Shown here: in pieces, positions 12,035 through 26,130 of the stretch
Numbering within the stretch: the stretch's first letter is position 1
Layout: every line of letters starts with the position of its first letter
From: Acanthaster planci
Lineage: Eukaryota; Echinodermata; Asteroidea; Valvatida; Acanthasteridae
Assembly (NCBI RefSeq): GCF_001949145.1
Contig: NW_019091553.1
Coordinates: 212,988-276,987, forward strand
Length of the DNA: 64,000 nt
Reading direction: 5' to 3'
Notes under the pieces: model-generated
Database searches by the model: none
Told to the model about the DNA's origin: nothing
What the model saw: the letters and a program-made list of their open reading frames with translations, nothing else
Made by a program: the position numbers and the translations under genes

Positions 12035-15000
12035 CTAGGATGACTTTCCTGATGTCCATAAGTATGTCTGGATGGAGCGTGCTGGCACTTGGGCATTGAT
12101 GTAACCAACAGATGCATCATAGATGCTGAGATTTTTAGTTTCATCAAACCTGTTGACATCAATGAAGTCCAAAATAATTGCATATCAGTCAGCGTCAAGC
12201 AGCTACAATTTCAAGTTTCATCATTTTGGGCCATGCTAAGCAGTTATATGTATAAAAAAGACTATTTGAGCAAATGCTTAACTTTACAAAACAACCAACT
12301 CTTGGTGTTTGAACTGGCATGGTATTTTGACAGAAATACCTGCTTACAGTGTTGTCTAATGTGTTCCATGACAACCATTTAATCGCTTGTCCACATGCAC
12401 TTTTAGTATTGAAGACACACACAACTGCATGTACATTTCAAGTAGACCTCTGCAATTAAGCAGGGTGATAACAAGCACATGTAGTCTGTAAGGCTTTTTT
12501 CACCTTTGTGGCAGAGTTTGAGGAATCCTGACAACCTGTCTCATTTTATATGCATGCAGGGAAAATATGGTTCCAGTACTGAAGTCTAACGTTTGATGAT
12601 ATTAAGATGAGATAAAAACCTACCTATTTAAAATGACTGCTGCGAGTGTATTACCATCAGGGATTTTAAAGGCAATACTCTCAAGGTCGTTGTCCTTTGA
12701 CTTGGTCATTCCAATATGCACAGAACCTGGGGGAATGAACTTGCTAAAAAAGCAAAGGAAAAACACTGTAAATTACTTCCCTTGAGCTACAGTATACATG
12801 TACATGCATGCCGGTGTAGCACAGCCCAACACTGCATGACACCTAGTCATTAACACCTATTGAAGATGAACAAAGCACACTGTTTGAAATATCAAGAACT
12901 CTTGTCACGAAAGAGAGTTAGTCTATGGTGTATTCACACTTGCTTCCTTATCAAAGTTGTGACAAATCTTGTCTTTTTGATACCAGAGGTGGCATACATG
13001 TAGTTACCCCTTCTTTGTTTACACCAAACCTACTCATGACATCATATTCTCGACAATAATAAATGTTTGTCAAATCACAATCGTAAACAAAGCCGGAGCC
13101 ATAATATACCATTCAATATCCCGATATGAAAAAAATCTACTCACTCAAATTCAAAATGCCTGGAAAAGAATAAACCTCTAGGTCTGGAAATGCAACCAGG
13201 TATGGCCTCTGTCATACTAAATACATGTAACTGCTTTTTATCATAAACCAGAGAGTGTAATGAGCCAATGATGTCTGTCAATAATCCATCCAACTTGAAG
13301 CACCTCCTCACTGGCAAAGAAAAGATTGGTCGGTAGGAACTGTTTCATTTGGGCACTTACTGCACATGAGAAGACCATGTATATTCCAACCGTAATTGGT
13401 CATGCTGATCATCAGTGCTGTTGCTGATATGTAAAAGCTCACAACCTGTTGTGCCCACATGGAGCGGATTACATCCCCAAAAGTTCTAAAAGATAACACT
13501 ATTTGGAGTTCTGGTACAGCTCACCCACCTGAAATGACCTAGGTGATAAAACATTGGCTGTTTGTAGAAGACATCATTGTCTGCATCCACTATGATGGGG
13601 CTGTCAACTTCATTCTTGGCCCAGTTAGGTCCTCCTTGCATATTCAGAGCTAGATTCCAGTCAGTCCATCCTGTGACCCAGTTATTCAAGTCCTATATAC
13701 ATGTAGTAGAGGTTAAAGATATAACAAGTCACTGTATAATGCAAAAGTAATTGCAAATGGCCTAATCATCCAGTGTTAATGATTCTTCAGCTTCTAAAGA
13801 CCGAGTAAAATACTCTCAGATTTTCTTTGCTTCTTTATATTGAATACTTGTATACTGTAATGGGGTGATGGAAGGCCCCTTGTTTTGTACAGATGTTTTT
13901 CTTTTCTGTTTTCCTTTAATCCTTGTAGTTGAGTATCAATATCAATTACATGTATCGATTGTGAAATGTGTAACCACATTCATTAGTACATGTACATGAA
14001 ATAACATCTTCGCTTCTATTAAATTACAAGGTTTAAGAAGGCTAGCACACTTTCTGCAGAAATTCTCAAACCAACCTCAGTGCAAGGTCACAGGATTCCC
14101 GGATCTGATAATTTTGCTCAGTTCCTCTTGTTCATTTGGGTCAATTACCTGGTCAGGTGTCACTAAGATGGGGGCTTGAGGTGACTACCTGTCCAGTAAA
14201 GATGGGGGACTGCCTAATGGGACACACTTGCTCTAAAGTCTGTGCCTTCAACTTCTTTGCTCTGATGCTGAATTTTACTGCTACGTGTAGTTTATATTCA
14301 AGTTTATATCAACTTCACAAGGTAAATACACATTTAACTATCTTTTATTAACTTATCGGAAGGGATGGTTCTTGCATCTTGTTTAACAACACTACAAGTA
14401 ATTATATTATCTTTATATTTTTGACTGAACGCATTGTTTTGGGATTTTTTAGTTGAAGTATTAGGGGTATACGACTTTGCATCTATAGTGTTATAAAAAA
14501 ACTGATTATTTTGTGTTTGGAATGTGTTTTGTGAATTGAGGGACGATTGAATGAAAGTAGTTTCTTGTTAAAAATTTAGGTTTTGTTCAAGCATTTGTAT
14601 GATTTTTGTTAGTGGATTTTGTGGATTTAGACTTTAAAACGTGTATTCCACATTCTTTTAAAATGAAGATGGAAGTATAGATTTGGACATGCCAAAAGCA
14701 TTTGTGAGTATTCGGTTTGATTGAAGTGTTTGAATGGTGTCAGGGTTTAGCTCAAGAATATACATGAGAATTGCAAAATATCCCTGCACTCTAGAAATGG
14801 TTGCTCTTGTGCAGATTTTCCAATGCTCAAATGGTTATCTTAAGCTGGTTACATTCTATGTTATAAGTACCAACTGTCATGATTTCATATGGATGTACTG
14901 ACACTTTAGGTTAACAGGTGGGGGAAATCAATTAGGAGTTGATTCATGGCAGCAATTATAGACCTTTTACTCAAGTAGTTTATTATACATGTACTTATAG

Positions 15001-18000
15001 GATCCTCATAGAGGCCTCTTGAACTTGTGATAGGTTGGCACAACCAGGTTAGAGAGGCACCTTGACCTTTGGGCTAGCTGGGCAAGCTGACCCGCCATCC
15101 AGTGTCTATTCCAAGAGACTGAATGGGGTATGTCCGATCTTTCAGTAGTACTCTTTTAATTTATATACTACACTGAACTTGTTCCAGATTTCTTTACCTG
15201 GACTGGGTAAACCACCCACTAAAGACTTCATTTGTTTCAATTGGTGTTTTATTGTCTTGAAACTGATGCAGTATGTGAACTAGTTATTTGAACAGTGAAG
15301 ATTCATTTTGTTTCTTTTTGAGAATATGATCGAATTAATGTCCTTGACTTGAACATAATATTTCAATATAGCCTGGTCTATAAATGATGAACTGTTGAAA
15401 TGTAACATAAAGCACTTACAGTTTTGTGGTTCTTTACTTTTTCCTTGCATCGTCATTTTGTTTTCATATTTTGCGTATAGGGTTTTCTTTTCTTTCGATT
15501 GTAAGGACACTCACACTCACGTTTTATTGAAGTCCATTCCACCCCATCCTGGCCTCTGTGTCCCAAATTATTGGGTTGTTGGAATTTGGGCTCACAATAC
15601 TTTTGTACCATAAATGGCAGCGCATCAACAACCCAACTGCTGAACAAACATACTGTACATTGTATGTTTGTGATTTCCATATAAATTTCATTAAATAGCA
15701 AAGATCAGGACCTGGGTCAAGGATGGAGATTTGAACTTTTTAATATTAGGGAGGACAGTACTCTCCCTGTCATGGAGAAGGACAGTACAATACTAAACAA
15801 TACGGAGGGTATAAGATTACTATACTCTACAATGAGCAAGGCAGTGGGGATTGTACTCATGGCTTGAAGACAATTATCTAAACCCCTGAATATGGCAGAA
15901 ACTGAACCCAGAAAAACTAGGCATGTATGTGTCAAAGCACTCACACTGCAACTCCCAAAAGTTGTTCAACAAGCTTTGGAACACTTGGGCTTCATCTCCA
16001 AGCAAGCATGGAGGAGCAGAAGACTTGACATCATCGCAGACAAATACACAAAAACGTGTTCTAGGTTAACATGACAAGCATACATGTACATGTACCTACC
16101 TGTATGATGTCATGACTGTATGCTTCTCCTCTCTCCCAACTGCCTAAAACAACAGCTGGAGAATCAGGCAAGTAACCATTGCTGGCTTCAGTAGCAAGCA
16201 GAAACATGTCTGGAAACATGTTGTGAGTCGCAGTCAAGCGAGACGCAAAGTCAAAAAAGAAGTCAAAGTACCAATGAACAGCTATTCCTGACACATACTT
16301 AGCAGCTTCTGCATCGGATAACACCTGTGTGGGAGAAACAAAGATACACACATGTAGGTAACTCACAAACAAGTTCAACTACAAAACGTTTGCTGGTGAT
16401 ACAGAAGTAAACAAGGGAAACTGACAAGTTGAATAACCCAGCTTGGTATTCCAATAGCATATGCACAAATTAAAGTGGGCCCTAGTTTCTATGGGAACAG
16501 CAACGTGTGCCTGAGATTGAAGACCATGCCTTTTCAAAATAGCCAGAATAGATGGTTCATAAAGAGACAGTGCAGTTTTCCTTGTGTGTACACATGCATT
16601 GCTGGGATTTATCTCAAAGTATGTACAGACATGTACTCAGTCCATGAATTAATTGATCTCAGGGTTCCAGGTGGAAAATGTGAAGTAACAGCAACAGCTT
16701 TCACTAAAATGTGCTTGCGTAGTGCTAAATACTTGCCGATTGCTCGGGATTTGACAGCTGAAGTTTGTAAATTTGGCAACAATTGCAATTCACAGCTGGA
16801 ACTTGGACCACAGAGAGGAGGACAAATCCCAGTTACTATGTCTGTGTGTCAGTAAGACTTGAACTTGAACTAGTTGTATTATCTACCAGTGAAGGTAGTT
16901 GGCAGCTATATGTGACTATCTCTTTTCGGAAAATGGGTAGTTCTAAAAACAAAGTCATTTAAAACTTTGTGCATTTAGTTTTTGGGGTATTTTGACAAAT
17001 CAACATTCAAACTGAATTGTTAACTCATTTAAAACTTTTCAAATGGGCCAAAAAGAAAAAAAAATCCATGACTTATAACATAAAAGAAATTTTAAACTGA
17101 GAATAACGGGCATCCGGATTCCAAGTTTCCATACAGTTCAATATGTTCAAGTCTTTACACTTAGTCTACAGAATTTAAGAAGCACAGGTTTACTTACTAA
17201 TTCAACAACTGGAAAGAGAACCATGGGAAATCAAAAGCACACAATCTCATTGGGCATATTATTTCATTGATATCAGGAATTTCTGTCCATAGTGAGTTTG
17301 CATTTACTAATTATTTATCCACATGTACCTGTTTAACAAAATCTGGAACAAAAAGTCTCTGATCATCTAGTATCATCAACTTGACATTGCCATAGCCAGC
17401 CTGATGTAGAGCTGGTCCAAGGTCCATCTTGATAAAATCTTTCTCCATCTCTGGATTGTAGTACATAGCCTGCCATTTGTTATCAGTGCCTCCTGCGGAG
17501 GGTTCATTCTCCACAGATACGCCCCACATGCTCAGGTTATGCTTCTTGTACTCATCCAGAAACCTACAAGGAATTTCAAATTGCAGATGACTCAGTAAAG
17601 TTTGGTTGTACCTTTCTGATCAACTTCAGCCTAAGTCATGTAAGTGATGTTGACTGTGAGCACACACATTTCAGAATTTGTTATAACCGCTTATTTCAAG
17701 AATGATGAATGTGCCATTGATTTCTGTACTGAATACCTTTACAGATGACCGACTACACTCCTCTACTTACATGTTACTCTTTTTCTTCTCCAAGCAAAAT
17801 AATAAAAGAAGACTTCCAAACATGGAAGACATAATAACTACCGGTATGATGACGAGAAGCCAATAAGCCAACCATGATGCAAGTTTATGAAAGCAGGAAG
17901 CAATGAGATGGAGAAAGTTTGTCAAGTGCAGGTCCTCTTAATAATGACGATAAATTATGGACAAGATAACTCTTCAGTGAAAAGTCCAGACACGTGACTT

Positions 18001-21000
18001 GGTAAGGAAAGTAGTCACTTTATTATGAACCATCCATTTGAAGGATTGACGACTGTTTGGCTAAGGTTTTGGAGGGCAGAAGGGGAAACCTGTTTCACAT
18101 GCACATGTACCTGTTCAAGAACATTTGTCTCAAAAGGACACTTGTATCAAACTCTTCTAAAGCAATTACCTCTTATCTTTAGTAACAATGATTTTTCTCC
18201 AAACTGCAGCTGCCAGGATATGGCAAGCCTTATCCAATCTCAGCTTTGTCTCTATGGCCTCGGCTTCATCTCAGGCATGCATACAAATCATTTTCAAGAG
18301 TTTATTGATGGAACCAAATAAAAACATTCAAATTTTAATCACATCGGACAATCTGATGTTTCTGAAGAAAGTGAGGTGCAAATAGACTAAATTCTCACAT
18401 CAAAGGACTACATTTGGTTGAAGGAAAAGTTAAGACCCCTCCTTGTGAACTGCTTGGATTACACTGATTACATGAAAACTTTATGGCAAAGGTAACTCCC
18501 TTGTTAGCATGTTGCAAGTATTCATACAGGTAAGTATGCATACCAGAACCCTGAAGGTCAAATCAGCAATTGTGTCTATGTACATGTACGTGGGGTCTTT
18601 CTTTTAAATAGGGAGCCAAATGTGTGGCATGGTGGTCAAAATTTCAAAATTGTCTAAAAAAATTCAAAACTTGTTGATATGTAATTGATAATGCATTCAT
18701 GCAATAAATGCAAATGATTTTTGGTTTGAATAACTACATGTACTTGGCATGTACAGACTCAGTTTGTCCAGTGGTGCAGCATATTATTTGACGTGTAACA
18801 GGGAAACCAAATATGATGGTTCTATGCATGTCATTTTTGGTTCGTAACGGTTTCTTTTCAACTGTTGCCAATTTTGTTTTGTGTACATACCATACACTGT
18901 ATATTCTCATCACAAGTTGTTTTTTTCTAGATAGGGTTTCAGGCAGCATAAAAATGGGCAAACATTTTCCCAAAAAATTCACTTTTGGGCTATTTTTTGA
19001 ATTAGTTTGGAAAGTTTTGTTTGGTTTAACTCAAAGATGCTTAAATAGCAAATATATAGCACAGCTCATAGGTACATGTATGCATGCCATTTAGCTTGTG
19101 CACCTTTGAAGTGTTTTGAAGTTTTTGGTTTAAAGAGCTTTATGACTCATTTCATGTGTAACAGAGAAACCGGTTTATCAGTTACACGTTGGAAAATTGT
19201 CACAATACAAACATTAATTTACACTGGGAACTGCATTCAATTTTGTTGTAACAATGACAACAACATTTCATGTTTCCAGTCAATGAATAGCGATCTCAAA
19301 TAAATTAGGGATACAAATATACTCTACAACCTGTCCATATTTCCAATGAATGGGAATTAATGCGAAGCAATTTTGATGTCATAAAGCATTACAATTGTCA
19401 CCAAACATTGCACATATTACAGTGGATTCAACATTTGTGAATAAAAAAAGAAACCTTTTATAATGAAAATGTAGAAAAACTATGGACTGGGGCATAAAAA
19501 AGAATTCTTGTTAAAAGGAGAATCTTGTATTTAAAGTGCTGTTATTAACGAGGTTGGACTGTCATGACTGAATGCGTAGTCGCGTACATGTATATAAACT
19601 TGTCACGCACCCACTAGCCTACTTGAAAGTTAAAAACATAACTGCTGTCTTCACTGCATAATGAAGAAAATTTCAAAGAATTCAGAGTTGCAGAGATACA
19701 TGTACTTAGATGCCGGTTCACATTTTTATGCAAGTGGAATGCAAAGAAAGTTTGATGTCACAAAGCATTTATGCCAAAAACTTCATGACATCGTTAACAG
19801 ACATTAGCATACAGGTAAACTCGCAGAATGAAAAAAATAGCGACTTCCACCTCGACGACAAGCGTTTCCAATTCAAAGAGAAAAATGTTACCTTTCTATG
19901 CTCACTTTTATTTGTGAGTTTTAAGAGGCTACCATGCTCCTTCTTTCGGCAAATACGTCAGGTAAATTTTGCCTTCATGTCTTGCAAAGAAACACACACC
20001 CTGTAACTTTTTGTCACAGCATAACGTGCGAGTAACGAAAACTTCGATTAAAATTTCTCAATGATGAAGGAATGGTGGGAACTTGGCATGTCTTTGTCAT
20101 GTGATGATCACATGACAGCACATGCAGGCTTGCAATATGATCCCAACTCGGGCAAACGTAAGTTGCACAAAATTTTTTGTTTACAACATAACGATTTCAA
20201 GAGTAACCAAAATATTTTTTGACAAGAATTGCCACTCTGCCAGGGATATCTTCAGAAATGTTTGGAATCTCAGATACAAGTTAGTAGGAGATATTTTGGG
20301 GGTATTTGGAGTTGATATTTTAGGTTTTCAAAATGAATAGCAATGAATTTTTTTTTAACAGCCAAAAATGTTTTTCAATTCGTAACAACTGGAGGAACGA
20401 AATGTTACGTTGTTATATCAGATTATGACGGCACCTGTATTCCCAATTAAAATGAATTTCATTTGGAGATCTGATATCATAATTTACCTTTCTGTTGAAA
20501 GCTTAGTTAGAAAATAAACGATTTATTTGTTTTGCCTGTGGTATGAAATGTCTATGAAACAGGTCATCAAAAATGTCACTCAGAAGACTAAAAAAACAGT
20601 GAGAAACGGTGAGGTTTTTCCCCTGCAATTATTGTATTAATCAACATTTTTTAATGTAAATGAATTTACTGTTGTCAACACACATTAATTGACAAATGCA
20701 TGTGAAAATTAAATGGGAAAGTGAAACTGGTCTTGTTTTAAATGGTCATGATAATTGTGATGTCCCTGAAATACACAGTGGCCCCCATATTAAAAGAAAG
20801 ACCCATATACCTGTATTTGATCTGCTCATGATGTGCATATAGCATCCATTCAATAAGTGCTCTCAACAGCAGTCCTCAAAGTGATGACTAAAATTGGCAC
20901 CAGGAAGCCAGAAAGACTTTACCTGACAAAGTAGTTAGCCCAGGTCTTGTGGTACTTATCACCAGCCTTGCCCTTTAGCTGACCTTTCCCATTCATTTTG

Positions 21001-24000
21001 CCATTTGTTTTCATCCAGGCAGGTGCTGACCAAGGAGCTGCAAATAGCTTCACCTCTCTCTTAGCCATGGCTAAGGAACGCAGAATAACAGGAATCTGGG
21101 TAAAGGCAGAAATACTAACCTTTTTACCATGTTTACAACATGTACATCAAAACTAATGTGTACAGTATGATTCTCAGAGCAACCTAATCAACCAACTGAG
21201 TTAAATGTGAAGAAAACTGACAGAGTTCTGTATAAGACAGAAATTGTCAAATTCTCACACATTTAGCACCACATTAATAGAGGTTTTTACATTGTAAGTT
21301 ACTGACGTTCTGAGCAATTAGGTCACAAACTGATTTGGAATGGGCTTCTTTTTAACCATGTGCATTCAATGTTCATGTAGTGGAGTAAAAAGGGAAAAGG
21401 TCTGACACACAGTGCACAAATCTGCTGCTTTATCATTTAGGTAATTCAAACCAAAAGATAAAACATTTGAACATATTCAGAACAAAGATATGCCAAACAT
21501 GGTACAAATTAAACAGTCACTAAGCTGAAACTAGCCCCCCCTTGTTTTCAAATTAACAAGCAGTTGTACAGATTAGTAAAATAACATCAAATTTATTAAA
21601 TATTGGCTTTGTGTGTCAAACATTTTAGTGTGTGTTCTACAAACAAAGGACTGGCACATTGTTTCATTCCTTGGGCCTTTCATTGTTTCTACATTAACTG
21701 ATTAGATTACCTTGAATTTAGTATCTTCCTCTGCTAGAGAAAAGTTGTGCAGAGCAAAATCATTGGGGACAGCATCGTACGAGTATTCACGAAGTGAGAA
21801 GTCACAGCTGGCCATAGGAATGCGACCAGTGGTGTACTCAATTCCTTAAACAGACATAAATTACAGAATTGAAGAGTGCATTTTGGATATTGAGGAATTA
21901 GATTGATTCCATACAGACTGCTTTTTACTGCAAGATTTAATCACAAAGGGAAACCCAAATTAAAACAGTGCTCACAGATTTAATGATGTTGTTCTAATCT
22001 TTTTCTGTGGAACAAAAATAGCGTTAACTGTCCTTTTCTACCGGTATGTGGAGAACCGATTCACAAGAAGATACCATTGCAAAAGTTCCTTCACAATCTG
22101 CAGTGTCTTTTAGGTCTTACGGTTTGTGTATCCAGGGGTTTAAGAACATCCTACACATAATAAGGTGGTTGTTTTAAGTCTCCCTAACCTTCCACAGAGT
22201 AGTAAGACCTGAGTAGATTTTCTTGAACCTTGCTTGATACATTCAAGATGTTCATAGTTGCTGAGTCAGTGAAGGCTCCACCAAACCCCACAGTTCTCTG
22301 ATATTCTTCAGAGGAATTTACAGTCAGCACCATTTGTTTGTCTGTAGATAAAGAATATGTACACAGTTCTTCATAAACAATTGGTTAACAAACATCATGA
22401 TTCTGCTGCCTTGTGAAAAACAGACCAACAAAACTTCTGCGTCAGTTTATCACGAACATTTTTCTGCCAAGGTGCAATTGTGGAAATTTAAGGACGTGTC
22501 AAATTTCTGCTTAAAAATGAAAAGAATTCGAATTAAACTAAAATGCACTTCATCTATTCATTTTCAATTTTTTTTTGATGCATTTCAAAACATTGGATAC
22601 TGAACTAATAGGAAACATCCATTTATGAATTACACACACTGGCTCACAATGATGGCATATCCAAACTTTATTATACACTTTCCACTCTGTGCATGAACAA
22701 AAAGTGGCAGCTTTCACGCAGAAAGACATCCCTAGAGGGAACGTGGTGTACCATATGTGCACAGTTTCACGTATGTTTGACTTGCTGAGCGTCTGTTGGA
22801 ATGAATGGTCATGTGTTTGTTGGGTACCAAGTTGAAATGGTTCCCATCACTCTCTTCTCTGAGGGTGGGGGAGCCTTCTACGCACAGTGGATGCCACCAC
22901 AAACTGTACACATACAAAGTTGTGCTAACATTTTCAATACTTTTTAATAAAGTGTAATCACCTGTGATGTTGGGCTTGGATGCAATGGGATATTGAGACT
23001 TGGTAAACCTTTGTTCATCTTTAGTGCTGGTAACACAAACAAAAGAATTTGCTGGGATGTCCTCAACTCTTTGGATGGTATCACAATAGGTAGCACTACA
23101 CTCACAGACATACGAGGTCGTAAGTGGGAAGTATTTTCTTTTGCATGCAACATCTGCAACAAAGAATGGAAACTTATGCTTGCAATATTAGAACAAAACT
23201 TTCTTAAAGGTTAACAGGAACAGAAAACATTTAGTTCACGTGAAGTATTTTAAAATAACAATAAATATGTAACCATTTCAGAAACATCGTAAATTTAATG
23301 TTTACCCAGTTAATTGTGACCCCAAACATGCCAAATGAATAAAAAGATACTACGTTTCCCCACCCACAAAAAAACCCTTTTGGCCATTCACGCTCCAAGG
23401 CTGATTGGATGGTGTCATTGCCAGAACGCGGACATGTACAGTGTACATGTACACTGCGCACAGTGCATGCAGTATTGCATGATTGCAATAGACCATGTTG
23501 TGTTTGATGTAGCTTGGCTAACAGGCAAACGCGATCTCAGTTCAAAGCAGAAATTAAAAGACACAGTCCTACTGTGTATTTCTTGAACTGCGACCATGTT
23601 TGCCTGTGGGCCAACTTCTTGATGGATTTTGTGAGACTTGGGATGAAAAGCCAAGGGAGATGGTGTTGGATTCTGTGTGAGTTGGGACAAAGAGGGTTCA
23701 TTGTGTGCAGTGTCTGGCTTGCTGTACCAATTTTTGGACTATGCTTGATTTTGTCAGGTTGGTACTGTTCAGTGCAATTCATCCTAGATACACCATAGAC
23801 CCATCCATACCATATCACTCAAACTCCAACGGGCTCATTCTGTTGGAGTTTATCCGGTTTGGTACAGTGACTACATGCAGGTCACCTACATGTACAAGTA
23901 TAAAGACATGTACATGTACATGTACGTATCTGTTGGATTATGTGAGGTTCAGTATGCTATCCAGTGCAGGAGCCTAGGGGGTTAGGGATATCAAGAAACA

Positions 24001-24502
24001 CTATTACCGAAATCCACTGTATCATAAATCTGCATTTCATGTATTCTGAGATTAAGATAACTCAAGGTTGTGATAACTTGCTTTTGAGCAACAGTAATTT
24101 ACTTGTACCAGTACTTTCTTTCTGTTGTCCCGAGCCTGTATAGTACCGGTAGTTGTTTTGCTTTGTCTCACACATTGAGCATTTTGGTGACCAGCGCTAG
24201 TTTTTTTCACACACCTGCATACTTCCCTCATACACTCAGTTTTCCATTTCCTTTATGACCATGTTTTTCACGTTTGTCGAGTTGCCCTTTCATCACTCTC
24301 TGCGTTTCTGCATTTTTTTCACTTTGATTTTCGATACCGTTATGTTTTGTTTCATTACAGTTGAACAAGTAATAAATGAGGTGTGCACATGTTTACCTTG
24401 CATTTGATGAGCTACTGTTGAAGATGACAGATGAAATTCCACAAGATGAGTCAATAAAACCATCCACATCACCCATGATAACTTGGATAAATTATCTGCC
24501 AT
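12035..24502 (-). CDS. GBA1: lysosomal acid glucosylceramidase (beta-glucocerebrosidase), paralog A
   Basis: This GH30 enzyme hydrolyses glucosylceramide to glucose and ceramide in the lysosome. Coding exons: 24397-24502, 22962-23153, 22189-22341, 21711-21844, 20923-21095, 17329-17563, 16100-16324, 13529-13692, 12624-12743, 12035-12149. They sum to 1617 nt (538 aa), close to human GBA1 (536). All junctions are GT/AG and the phases join. Residues 1-35 form a signal-peptide-like leader with a hydrophobic WVMWMVLL core; this exon was chosen by phase and hydrophobicity and is the least certain part. The N-terminal Cys cluster (four Cys, ending [11 protein letters not shown]) is conserved. The acid/base is Glu273 in VENEPSAG and the nucleophile Glu377 in [25 protein letters not shown] and the terminal SIQTYLW are family signatures. 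It ends six residues after the Trp of TYLW, as usual. Introns hold no recognised gene; the largest are 17564-20922 and 13693-16099. Confidence 0.93.
23521..23607. repeat. short palindrome in GBA-A intron 1
   Basis: ACAGGCAAAC, then CAGTTCAA, faces TTGAACTGCGACC and GTTTGCCTGT about 35 bp away. The arms of about 25 bp are imperfect. Probably a small MITE remnant. Confidence 0.5.
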
Positions 24503-25458
24503 CGTCAATTCTGTTGCTTGTCCTCCACAATATGCAAAATGCCGCCAAAGAGAATCTATTATATTTAAAATTCTAAAAACATTATTACACATACAGTACC
24601 AGTATGCATGGTATGTGAAGATTTTAATTGAGATCTGTGAAAAATGATACCATGATTCCATGATACATGTACTGTGATACCCAAATTCTTAATGCTGAGA
24701 TTTCAAAACATGCGAACAAATAACATGAAAACATTATTGACAAAGTATGCAGGCCTTGATCATCACGCCGCATTAAAATCACTGATTCACAAATAATAGT
24801 GTACAGATAAGTAAACCTGTTGGACAGGATGTCTGTGCATGGAGGAAGGAAAGAGAAGATTTGATTGACACGAAAAGCAAAAGAATTCTCCAGTGCAGTC
24901 ATCAGCATGGTCAATGTGGCAGTCAGTGTTTAACACAGACATATAAGAATGTCTTTCAACTGGAACAAGTGCTACGACGAAGAAAATGGGTGAATGCGAT
25001 CTACCAGTAGTTGGATTTCTGAAAAGCATTTGACACAGTACCACACATACCTCTTCTCTACAAAATGCATGACATGGGTATAGAAAGGAGCAAGCAGCGA
25101 AAAGTTTAAGTGCTCTGCGTGTGTCAAGCGGAAACGGTCAGATTTTGACAGATTTTGAAGTTTGAAATATCACTGAAGCCCCAACCGTTTGACGTTGGCA
25201 TTTATCAGTGTTTATGGAAGCTAGTAGGTGATGATGGAGGTATTTTTAGTGAGTCTTTGGAATTTTTGAGAACCATTTTCACCTTACTACATGTAGGCCT
25301 ATATGTACAGGGGTGAAGTGTTCGTATGACGATCCCGTCCAAAATCGAAAAAGCGGAACTAATGTACACGTACACCTCCCAGAGCTAAAAAAAGTAGAAG
25401 TACTATTACTCAGTATTTATAAATATTAGGCTGATGGCGAATAATGCTAGCTGGAGAC

Positions 25459-25699
25459 AGTGTTGTAGTCGAGACCAGTTAAGAAGTTCTCCATGTTCAC
25501 AAGACCACACAAGTCTAACACAAGACGTCAACGTCTGAATTCAAGTCACAAGCTATTCAAATGACAGCAACATAAGCATTCTTTTTAGCTTTGTCATTGT
25601 TCACCCTGTGTTACTTGTGACTGATCTTGTGCGTGGTCTTGTGATTGTCTCGACCATGGAGGATCTCGATCATGGTCAGATGTCTCGACTATAACACTG
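25459..25699. repeat. foldback element
   Basis: The left end CAGTGTTGTAGTCGAGACC matches the reverse complement of the right end (CCAGTGTTATAGTCGAGACA) with few differences. Internal ACAAGACCACACAAG pairs roughly with CTTGTGCGTGGTCTTGTG. Length is about 240 bp with no coding capacity. Its GTCTCGAC motif recurs in the minisatellite at 30960-31440. Confidence 0.65.
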
Positions 25700-25966
25700 G
25701 CCGAAGATTTACCTAGACCTTTAGCTATACAGTACTCACGGTATGTTAAAGAAGAGAACAGCGTTGGACTTGACCACGAGATATACAAAGTATTGTGCCG
25801 AAAATGGAATGACAGGTATCGTGGGGGTGTAGGCCTACGAACATGTTTACAATTATTGTGTACGTCACTGCACTCTGGAACCATTCATAGTACTAGCCAA
25901 CCGTAGCCCGTACCCATAGCTGGCTACGACTGCACGTGTAGCTTGCGCATGCGTTACGCGAACTTC

Positions 25967-26130
25967 GACCGAGCGTTTTCGAAATGAGTGGATTCTGGTT
26001 ACCATGGGTTAGAGACTTTGGTTTTGCTGGTTCCAGCCATTTTGAAGCAGTGTTTGACACCCCATGTTCAAGCTCTGACTGGAACCAGCGAAACCGAGTC
26101 CAGACGAATTCACTCGTTTCGAAAACGGTC
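25967..26130. repeat. foldback element with TTTTCGAAA ends
   Basis: GACCGAGCGTTTTCGAAATG at the left pairs with CGTTTCGAAAACGGTC at the right. Further in, GCTGGTTCCAGCC faces GACTGGAACCAGC. Length is about 165 bp. It is a typical short MITE-like hairpin. Confidence 0.65.
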
